DNA from: Nitrospiraceae bacterium
Lineage (GTDB): Bacteria; Nitrospirota; UBA9217
DNA: 7,250 bases
Assembly: GCA_003454665.1 (NCBI GenBank)
Contig: DMKB01000142.1
Span: forward strand, 1 to 7,250
Reading direction: 5' to 3'
Part shown: positions 1 to 4,480 of the stretch, in pieces
How positions within the stretch are numbered: position 1 is the first letter of the stretch
Layout of the letters: each line of letters begins with the position of its first letter
Notes under the pieces: generated by a model
What the model was told of the DNA's origin: nothing
What the model saw: the letters and a program-made list of their open reading frames with translations, nothing else
Databases searched by the model: none
Position numbers and translations under genes: made by a program

Positions 1-1
1 C

Positions 2-391
2 AACTATGTCGGGAAAGCCGAACATGCGCTTTTTGCGTTGAAGACGAAAGATTTTGTCTACCTTCATGTGGAAGCGCCTGATGAAGCGGGTCATACGGGA
101 GACATCAAGAACAAGCTCAAGGCAATCGAGGATTTCGACGAGTTTATCGTGGGGAACATTGTCCAGGGCATGAAACAGTTTAACGAGTATCGGATCCTGG
201 TATTGCCGGATCATCCCACGCCGATCGAGATCAGAACACATTCGGCCGATCCCGTCCCCTTCGTTCTGTACGACAGCAGGGAAAGGCGGGCCGGGGAGGC
301 CATTCCCTATGATGAACGAATCGCGGACCGGCAGGACGCCTTGCTCTTTACGGAAGGGTACCGGCTGATGGATTATTTTTTGAAACAATAA
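2..391 (+). CDS. apgM: ApgM-type phosphoglycerate mutase-like phosphotransferase, C-terminal part (5' end outside window)
   Basis: The reading frame is open from base 2 to the TAA at 389-391, giving the last 129 residues of a protein of roughly 400. It carries the alkaline-phosphatase-superfamily metal-site segment HVEAPDEAGH and, further on, the LPDHPTP motif with another metal-ligand histidine, followed by THSADPVPF. This combination is characteristic of the archaeal-type, cofactor-independent phosphoglycerate mutase family, whose classical reaction interconverts 3- and 2-phosphoglycerate in the cytoplasm. Part of this family is a bacterial clade proposed to be a homoserine kinase, and members often lie in threonine/lysine loci. 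The lysC and cimA genes immediately downstream make that alternative real here, but the visible C-terminal third does not separate the two functions. The family call is firm; the substrate is open. The true start lies upstream of the window; the TTG at 38 is only an internal leucine codon. Confidence 0.9.
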   Translation, partial: NYVGKAEHALFALKTKDFVYLHVEAPDEAGHTGDIKNKLKAIEDFDEFIVGNIVQGMKQFNEYRILVLPDHPTPIEIRTHSADPVPFVLYDSRERRAGEAIPYDERIADRQDALLFTEGYRLMDYFLKQ

Positions 392-412
392 TGCCTGTGT
401 CACAACGCGCTT

Positions 413-450
413 AAAAAGCGCGGCGATCACTCGTGGCCGCCGCCGTTTTT
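413..450 (+). terminator. Probable intrinsic terminator downstream of apgM
   Basis: Bases 420-425 (GCGGCG) pair perfectly with 438-443 (CGCCGC) around a 12-base loop. After a 2x2 internal mismatch (418-419 against 444-445), the five A at 413-417 pair with the five T at 446-450. A GC-rich stem ending in a T run 22 bases after the apgM stop is typical of a Rho-independent terminator, and the A/T arms would let it work in both directions. A competing 7-bp hairpin, 406-412 with 416-422 around an AAA loop, shares part of the 5' arm. The T run is short (five), so efficiency is uncertain. Confidence 0.5.
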
Positions 451-484
451 CACCATGCTCCGTAAAGAGGTCGTTTTTCATTGA

Positions 485-510
485 CTTCGTGTTTGGTCTG
501 TGTCTTCGTG
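485..510 (+). repeat. Intergenic CTTCGTG direct repeat upstream of lysC
   Basis: The heptamer CTTCGTG occurs at 485-491 and again at 504-510, with a GT/TG-rich stretch between. The low-complexity character is unlike the surrounding coding DNA and resembles short intergenic filler repeats met in environmental bacterial genomes; that resemblance is from memory and not checked. It lies directly before the lysC ribosome-binding site. I see no convincing promoter in it: TTGACT at 481-486 could serve as a -35 box, but no matching -10 follows at the right distance. Confidence 0.3.
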
Positions 511-518
511 GCAAGGAT

Positions 519-523
519 GGAGG
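519..523 (+). promoter_or_regulatory. Shine-Dalgarno that fixes the lysC start
   Basis: GGAGG at 519-523 is 7 bases before the TTG at 531 but only one base before the alternative GTG at 525. The earlier GTG at 489 has no such site. The spacing therefore favours TTG 531 as the initiation codon. Confidence 0.65.
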
Positions 524-530
524 AGTGACG

Positions 531-1748
531 TTGCTCATCGTTCAGAAATACGGTGGAACATCCGTCGGGGATGCCGGGCGCATCAAAAACGTGGCCAAAC
601 GGGTATGCCGCACGAAAGAGGCAGGGCATGATGTCGTGGTCGTTGTCTCGGCAATGAGCGGCGAAACGGACAAGCTGGTAAACCTCGCTGCCGAGGTGAG
701 TGAAAACCCGGACCCCCGGGAAATGGACATGCTCGTTTCCACCGGGGAGCGGGTCACCATCGCGCTCCTGTCCATGGCCATCCACTCGCTCGGCCATGCG
801 GCGCAATCGTTCACCGGGAGGCAGGCGGGCATCATCTCCGACTGTTTTCACACAAAGGCCCGGATCGAAAAGATCACCGGTGAGCGCCTCCGAGAGGCGC
901 TCAAGGAAGGCAACATAGCGGTCGTTGCCGGTTTTCAGGGGATTAACGAGAAATCGGACGTAACGACCCTCGGCCGCGGAGGATCAGACCTGACAGCCGT
1001 GGCGATCGCGGCGACGCTGCAGGCCGACTACTGCGATATTTATACCGACGTAGACGGGGTGTATACCACCGACCCGAACATGGTTCCTCAGGCAAGGAAG
1101 CTCGACAAAATATCATACGATGAAATGCTCGAGATGGCCAGCCTCGGCGCCAAGGTGCTCCAGACACGGTCCGTCGAGTTTGCGAAAAAATACAACGTTC
1201 CCCTGAGGGTACTCTCGAGCTTTACGGACAACCCGGGCACGCTTGTTACCGCGGAGGATTCGGATATGGAAAATGTTGTAGTGTCGGGCGTGGCATACGA
1301 TAAGAATCAGTTGAAGATAACAATAGTCGGCGTGCCGGACAAGCCGGGAGTGGCGGCAAAAATATTCAGCGTAATATCGGAAGCCAATATTATCGTTGAC
1401 ATGATTATCCAGAATGTGAGCGAGGGAGGGCTGACGGACGTGTCCTTTACCGTTCTGAAGACCGACTCGAAACGGATCATGGATGTCATGAAGAAAATCG
1501 TTGCCGACATCGGAGCGCGAGACGTAAACCTCGAAGAAGATATTGCCAAGGTCTCCATCATCGGTGTCGGTATGCGCTCCCATTCCGGCGTTGCATCGCA
1601 GATGTTTTCCGCCCTCGCTCAAGAAGGAATCAACATCATGATGATCAGCACGTCGGAAATCAAGATTTCCTGCGTGATCGAGGCAAAGTATACGGAGCTC
1701 GCCGTTCGCATGCTTCACAAGGTATTCGAGCTGGACAAGGTAGCGTAG
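531..1748 (+). CDS. lysC: Aspartate kinase (aspartokinase), class II with two ACT domains
   Basis: Phosphorylates L-aspartate to aspartyl-4-phosphate with ATP, the committed step to lysine/diaminopimelate, threonine and methionine in the cytoplasm. With the TTG start the product is 405 residues, the usual length of the Bacillus/Corynebacterium-type enzyme, and begins MLIVQKYGGTSVG as family members do. The amino-acid kinase domain covers about residues 1-240: KYGGTS (6-11), STGER (70-74), GRGGSD (148-153) and DVDGVYTTDP (173-182). Two ACT domains follow at about 261-325 and 340-400 and are expected to bind the feedback inhibitors lysine and/or threonine. In-frame GTG codons at 525 and 489 are possible starts but fit the ribosome-binding site less well. 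The gene is 88 bases from the cimA start on the same strand. An internal start may also give a separate regulatory subunit from 1266. Confidence 0.96.
   Translation: MLIVQKYGGTSVGDAGRIKNVAKRVCRTKEAGHDVVVVVSAMSGETDKLVNLAAEVSENPDPREMDMLVSTGERVTIALLSMAIHSLGHAAQSFTGRQAGIISDCFHTKARIEKITGERLREALKEGNIAVVAGFQGINEKSDVTTLGRGGSDLTAVAIAATLQADYCDIYTDVDGVYTTDPNMVPQARKLDKISYDEMLEMASLGAKVLQTRSVEFAKKYNVPLRVLSSFTDNPGTLVTAEDSDMENVVVSGVAYDKNQLKITIVGVPDKPGVAAKIFSVISEANIIVDMIIQNVSEGGLTDVSFTVLKTDSKRIMDVMKKIVADIGARDVNLEEDIAKVSIIGVGMRSHSGVASQMFSALAQEGINIMMISTSEIKISCVIEAKYTELAVRMLHKVFELDKVA
1253..1257 (+). promoter_or_regulatory. Internal Shine-Dalgarno within lysC
   Basis: GGAGG at 1253-1257 is followed after 8 bases by ATG at 1266, which is in the lysC reading frame. 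A strong site at ideal distance from an in-frame ATG, at the kinase/ACT boundary, is the pattern used to start the beta subunit in overlapping aspartokinase genes. Confidence 0.55.
1266..1748 (+). CDS. Probable nested aspartokinase beta (regulatory) subunit
   Basis: An in-frame internal ATG, codon 246 of the 405-residue LysC, would give a 160-residue protein made of little more than the two ACT domains. In the class II aspartokinases of Bacillus subtilis and Corynebacterium glutamicum, alpha and beta subunits come from one gene by in-frame internal initiation. The beta chain there is about 160-170 residues and assembles with alpha into an inhibitor-binding heterotetramer. Size, position and ribosome-binding site here all match that arrangement. 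What is seen is the start signal; that the shorter chain is made in this organism is inferred. Confidence 0.55.
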   Translation: MENVVVSGVAYDKNQLKITIVGVPDKPGVAAKIFSVISEANIIVDMIIQNVSEGGLTDVSFTVLKTDSKRIMDVMKKIVADIGARDVNLEEDIAKVSIIGVGMRSHSGVASQMFSALAQEGINIMMISTSEIKISCVIEAKYTELAVRMLHKVFELDKVA

Positions 1749-1757
1749 AAATACAGC

Positions 1758-1783
1758 AGACAGGAGACAGAGACAGGAGACAG
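1758..1783 (+). repeat. Perfect tandem 13-mer, two copies
   Basis: AGACAGGAGACAG occurs at 1758-1770 and again exactly at 1771-1783, ten bases after the lysC stop codon. The purine-rich, T-poor composition stands out from the coding DNA around it. It abuts the palindromic element that follows. Probably slippage-derived intergenic repeat DNA; no regulatory role is evident. Confidence 0.6.
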
Positions 1784-1807
1784 GGGTAGACCTGTGTACC
1801 TGCCCTA
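1783..1807 (+). repeat. Imperfect palindromic intergenic element, copy 1
   Basis: GGGTAG at 1784-1789 pairs with CTGCCC at 1800-1805 with one G-T wobble, around a ten-base loop. It aligns without gaps to the element at 6656-6680 with about 18 of 25 positions the same, including the shared CCTGCCC arm and GTGT in the loop. It fills the gap between lysC and cimA. It may act as a transcript structure, but no T run follows directly, so a terminator is not supported. Confidence 0.5.
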
Positions 1808-1836
1808 TTTTTCTCGTGCATCCGGTTAAAAAAGTC

Positions 1837-3429
1837 ATGAAGACAACCGTTTCTCTCTACGATACGACGCTCCGCGACGGGGCCCAGGCTGAAGAGGTGA
1901 ATTTTTCCGTTGAGGACATGATTCGCATAGCGCGGAAACTCGACCAGCTCGGCGTGCATTATATCGAAGGAGGCTGGCCCTTTTCCAATCCCAGCCATAC
2001 CGCTTTTTTTGAGCAGATGCGGAACATCAAGCTCAAAAAGTCGAAGCTCGTCGCCTTCGGAGCAACGCGCCGTGCCAAGCTGAAAGCATCTGAGGATCCC
2101 AGCCTGAAATCCCTCGTTACCTCGAGTGCGCCGGTCGCCACGATTTACGGGAAATCCTGGGACCTCCATGTTCACAAGGCGCTCAAAACCTCGTTGGGTG
2201 AAAACCTCGATATGATCGGGGATTCGGTGGCCTATCTCAAAAAGCGCAAGGACGAGGTGATCTATGATGCCGAGCACTTTTTCGACGGGTATAAGGCAAA
2301 TCCCGAATACGCCATCGAGACGCTGCTTGCTGCCGAGGCAGAGGGCGCGGACTGCCTTGTGCTGTGCGATACGAACGGCGGGGTCATGCCTTTCGAGGTC
2401 GCTGAGATCGTCAGCCAGATAAAACAGCGGATAACGAAACCATTCGGGATTCATGCCCATAACGACGGGGAACTGGCAGTGGCAAACTCCCTTGTTGCGG
2501 TCCGGCTCGGCGCAACGCAGGTCCACGGGACCATAAACGGCCACGGAGAGCGCTGCGGAAACGCCAATCTCATCTCCATTGTGCCGAATCTGAAGCTCAA
2601 GATGGGGATCAACTGCATATCGGACGCGAACCTCGGAAAGCTCCGTGAGGTGTCCCGGTACATTGACGAGCTGGCGAATCTGCCTCATCGCAAGAACCAG
2701 CCCTATGTGGGGGAGAGTGCTTTCGCCCATAAGGCGGGTATGCATGTTGATGCCGTTGCCAAAAACCCGTTGACGTACGAGCATATCATACCGGAGCAGG
2801 TCGGGAACAAGCGAAGAATACTGGTGTCCGATCTCTCGGGGAGAAGCAACATCCTTCACAAGGCTGCGGAGCTGAATATTCCTCTCTCCAAGGAAAGCCC
2901 GGAACTCCACGAAATCCTCAAGAAGGTCAAGCAGCTTGAGAACGAGGGATATGAGTTCCAAGGCGCCGAAGGATCGCTGGAGCTGCTCATGCTGCGTGCG
3001 GGCCATTCCTACGAGTCGGTATTTTCTATTTTCGATCGGATCGACTATCGCGTGTTTACGGAGAAGCGAAAGGTCGATCCGGACCCGGTGAGTGAAGCGA
3101 CGATAACGGTCGAGGTGGGTGGAACGACTGAACATACGGCTGGCTGGGGCAATGGTCCGGTGAATGCCCTCGACCGGGCGCTCCGTGCGGTGCTTCCCAA
3201 GTATTTCCCCGGAACGGGCCTCGAAGCTGTTCGCCTGCTCGACTACAAGGTCCGTGTGCTGACCGCTGCTGAGGGTACGGCCGCGCGGGTGCGGGTGCTG
3301 ATCGAGTCGGGTGATGGAAGGTCCCGGTGGGGCACCGTGGGCGTATCGGAAAACGTGATCGAGGCGAGCTGGCAGGCCCTTGTGGACAGCATAGAATATA
3401 AGCTTCTCAGGGCTTCGAAAAAGAGTTAA
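1837..3429 (+). CDS. cimA: Citramalate synthase
   Basis: Condenses pyruvate and acetyl-CoA to (R)-citramalate, the first step of the threonine-independent route to 2-oxobutyrate and isoleucine. From ATG 1837 the product is 530 residues, the normal CimA length. The HMG-CoA lyase-like TIM barrel opens with LYDTTLRDGAQ (7-17; conserved Arg13 and metal-ligand Asp14) and EGGWP (44-48). It continues with the metal-ligand pair in HAHND (206-210) and NGHGERCGNAN (234-244). From about residue 405 there is a LeuA-type dimerisation/allosteric domain, the usual site of isoleucine feedback. The CimA-type EGGWP and the long C-terminal part favour CimA over isopropylmalate or homocitrate synthase, although the barrel alone would not exclude them. 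A GTG at 1816 would add seven residues; neither start has a clear ribosome-binding site, and ATG was chosen because the product then begins as relatives do. It follows lysC closely and is probably co-transcribed with it. Confidence 0.94.
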   Translation: MKTTVSLYDTTLRDGAQAEEVNFSVEDMIRIARKLDQLGVHYIEGGWPFSNPSHTAFFEQMRNIKLKKSKLVAFGATRRAKLKASEDPSLKSLVTSSAPVATIYGKSWDLHVHKALKTSLGENLDMIGDSVAYLKKRKDEVIYDAEHFFDGYKANPEYAIETLLAAEAEGADCLVLCDTNGGVMPFEVAEIVSQIKQRITKPFGIHAHNDGELAVANSLVAVRLGATQVHGTINGHGERCGNANLISIVPNLKLKMGINCISDANLGKLREVSRYIDELANLPHRKNQPYVGESAFAHKAGMHVDAVAKNPLTYEHIIPEQVGNKRRILVSDLSGRSNILHKAAELNIPLSKESPELHEILKKVKQLENEGYEFQGAEGSLELLMLRAGHSYESVFSIFDRIDYRVFTEKRKVDPDPVSEATITVEVGGTTEHTAGWGNGPVNALDRALRAVLPKYFPGTGLEAVRLLDYKVRVLTAAEGTAARVRVLIESGDGRSRWGTVGVSENVIEASWQALVDSIEYKLLRASKKS

Positions 3430-3488
3430 CATGATAGTGATGACGGAGACCCTCGCGGCGTGCCCGCGGGCGAAAGAGGGTGTCGGAC

Positions 3489-3917
3489 ATGATCGAGGAA
3501 GAAGGCATCGTTGTTGAGACGGCCAGTGGCAATGCCAAGGTGGAGATCGTGCACAAGAGCGCCTGTGAATCGTGCTCTGCGGCGGGAGTGTGCCACCCGG
3601 CCGATGATTCGTACATGGATGTCGTCAATCCGCTCGGCGCGGTAAAAGGCCAAAAAGTTAAAGTCGTTGTTGCTCCCCAGATCTATCTGAAGGCGGCGAT
3701 CGTGCTGTATGGTGTTCCGGTGACGTCTCTGATCGGCGGAGCCATTGTTGGCAAGATTCTTGCGCTGCGGTATGTGGGAGAGGCGAATTCCGACCTCTGG
3801 GCATTTCTCGCAGGCGCAGTATGCCTGGTGTTTTCTTTTTTCTTCATTAAGTGGTATAACACCAGGGTCGAAAAAACCCAGAAGTACAAGCCGGAGATCG
3901 TGGAAATACTTGCCTGA
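3489..3917 (+). CDS. rseC: RseC/MucC-family membrane protein (SoxR-reducing RseC family)
   Basis: A 142-residue protein with an N-terminal cytoplasmic-type domain carrying Cys26, Cys29 and Cys35 in a CX2CX5C pattern, the spacing I recall from Escherichia coli RseC. Two predicted membrane helices follow (about 68-92 and 103-122), then a basic tail. In E. coli RseC is an inner-membrane protein linked to sigma-E control and to the Rsx system that reduces SoxR; the cysteines may bind an iron-sulfur cluster. Outside enterobacteria the partner is usually unknown, and no rpoE, rseA, rnf or soxR gene is visible here, so a redox/electron-transfer role is only inferred. ATG 3489 was chosen because AGAGGG at 3475-3480 lies 8 bases upstream; the GTG at 3480 overlaps that site. 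The gene starts 59 bases after cimA and may be the last of that transcript. Confidence 0.85.
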   Translation: MIEEEGIVVETASGNAKVEIVHKSACESCSAAGVCHPADDSYMDVVNPLGAVKGQKVKVVVAPQIYLKAAIVLYGVPVTSLIGGAIVGKILALRYVGEANSDLWAFLAGAVCLVFSFFFIKWYNTRVEKTQKYKPEIVEILA

Positions 3918-4003
3918 TCGTGAGCGCCATCGTCTTACCCGCGGTCCGGTCCGTATAACGGCAGGGAGGCTGAAACGGTCTTTATTTTTTGCCCGGACTT
4001 TTT

Positions 4004-4033
4004 TTGCGATTTCAGCTCTCTCTGTGGTAAAAT
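4004..4033 (+). promoter_or_regulatory. Putative sigma-70-type promoter with extended -10
   Basis: TAAAAT at 4028-4033 matches five of six bases of the -10 consensus and is preceded by TGG at 4025-4027, the extended -10 signature. TTGCGA at 4004-4009 is a four-of-six -35 match at an 18-base spacing. It lies in an AT-rich stretch 151 bases long between rseC and the next gene. Transcription would begin near 4040 and could serve the small gene at 4069 and perhaps the EF-G2 gene beyond it. Confidence 0.5.
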
Positions 4034-4068
4034 ATTAATCAGTGACTTCTTCTGATGGGGCGCCTGAT

Positions 4069-4335
4069 ATGAGAATGATCAAGAATCCGGATGAGGCGAA
4101 GAGGCTAGCGCGGACCATTCTGTCCGATATCCTTCTGTATAATCAGCAGAAAGTGAAGGAAGGGATAGAAAAGGACAGCCTCTTCGAAGTTCTTGCCGAT
4201 GAACTTGCCGAGGGGCAGCGGTATTACGAAAAGATGGTAGATCCGGAACTCCTTCAGGCCACCAATTTTTTTAACGAAGCGGTCGCGGATGTGCTGTTGA
4301 AGCAGGGGGGGCAGATAAAGTCTGAAATCTGGTAA
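4069..4335 (+). CDS. Small conserved-looking soluble protein of unknown function
   Basis: The product is 88 residues from ATG 4069, or 97 from GTG 4042. I do not recognise a named domain. It is rich in Lys, Glu, Asp and Leu with regularly placed hydrophobics, so it should be an all-helical cytoplasmic protein. There is no cysteine, no signal peptide and no membrane segment. The opening (NPDEAKRLARTILSDI, then LLYNQQKVKEGI) resembles, in my recollection, short uncharacterised proteins of deltaproteobacteria and Nitrospirota; this is not checked. GGGG at 4057-4060 stands 8 bases before ATG 4069 and is a weak ribosome-binding site; ATG 4075 is also possible. Coding is supported by the promoter just upstream and by its fit between annotated genes. 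It precedes the EF-G2 gene by 145 bases, so a shared transcript is possible. Confidence 0.7.
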   Translation: MRMIKNPDEAKRLARTILSDILLYNQQKVKEGIEKDSLFEVLADELAEGQRYYEKMVDPELLQATNFFNEAVADVLLKQGGQIKSEIW

Positions 4336-4350
4336 GAATCGTATCGTACT

Positions 4351-4409
4351 CGGGGAACGGCGCACCCCGCTGAAGCGGAACCGTGAGGTGCTGCCCATTC
4401 CTTCCTCAC
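4351..4409 (+). other. Hairpin-forming leader between the small gene and the EF-G2 gene
   Basis: The 145-base gap holds two predicted stems: CGGGG 4351-4355 with CCCCG 4365-4369, and GTGAGG 4383-4388 with CCTCAC 4404-4409. A four-base stem (4367-4370 with 4375-4378) competes with the first. A run of seven T sits at 4429-4435, about 20 bases after the second stem, too far for a standard terminator. It could be a weak termination or attenuation region, or a processing site; no known riboswitch class is recognised. Confidence 0.25.
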
Positions 4410-4480
4410 CACTGGCGTTTATCTCATCTTTTTTTGAATATCGCTGATCCATTTCATATCCTCATGCAAAGGAGTTTCGT

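Noticed and set aside
481..503. TTGACT as a lysC promoter -35 box
   Set aside because: No acceptable -10 hexamer lies 16-18 bases downstream.
489..530. Longer lysC product starting at GTG 489
   Set aside because: The extra residues match nothing in the family, there is no ribosome-binding site before 489, and the segment falls in the intergenic repeat. TTG 531 has ideal spacing from GGAGG.
1113..1838. 241-codon minus-strand open frame antisense to lysC
   Set aside because: It lies entirely opposite the conserved ACT region of lysC and the repeat gap, with no domain or ribosome-binding site supporting it.
1660..3432. 590-codon open frame on the minus strand, antisense to all of cimA
   Set aside because: It mirrors cimA, which has full family motifs. 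The predicted antisense protein has no recognisable domain and is rich in Arg, His and Leu as expected of a GC-rich shadow frame.
3462..3471. Perfect 10-base palindrome GCCCGCGGGC between cimA and rseC
   Set aside because: Too short and without a loop to be a terminator; a GC palindrome of this size is expected by chance in this base composition.
3944..3998. Possible terminator after rseC (GTCCGG 3944-3949 with CCGGAC 3993-3998, then seven T)
   Set aside because: The loop would be 43 bases with only a weak inner stem, and the T run overlaps the putative -35 region of the next promoter; too weak to annotate.
3745..4038. 97-codon plus-strand open frame overlapping the end of rseC
   Set aside because: It is out of frame with rseC, lacks any recognisable feature, and its second half runs through the promoter region.
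4434..4462. Promoter-like TTGAAT / TATCCT pair before the EF-G2 gene
   Set aside because: Both boxes match only four of six bases, and the transcript would start inside the AAAGGAG ribosome-binding site.
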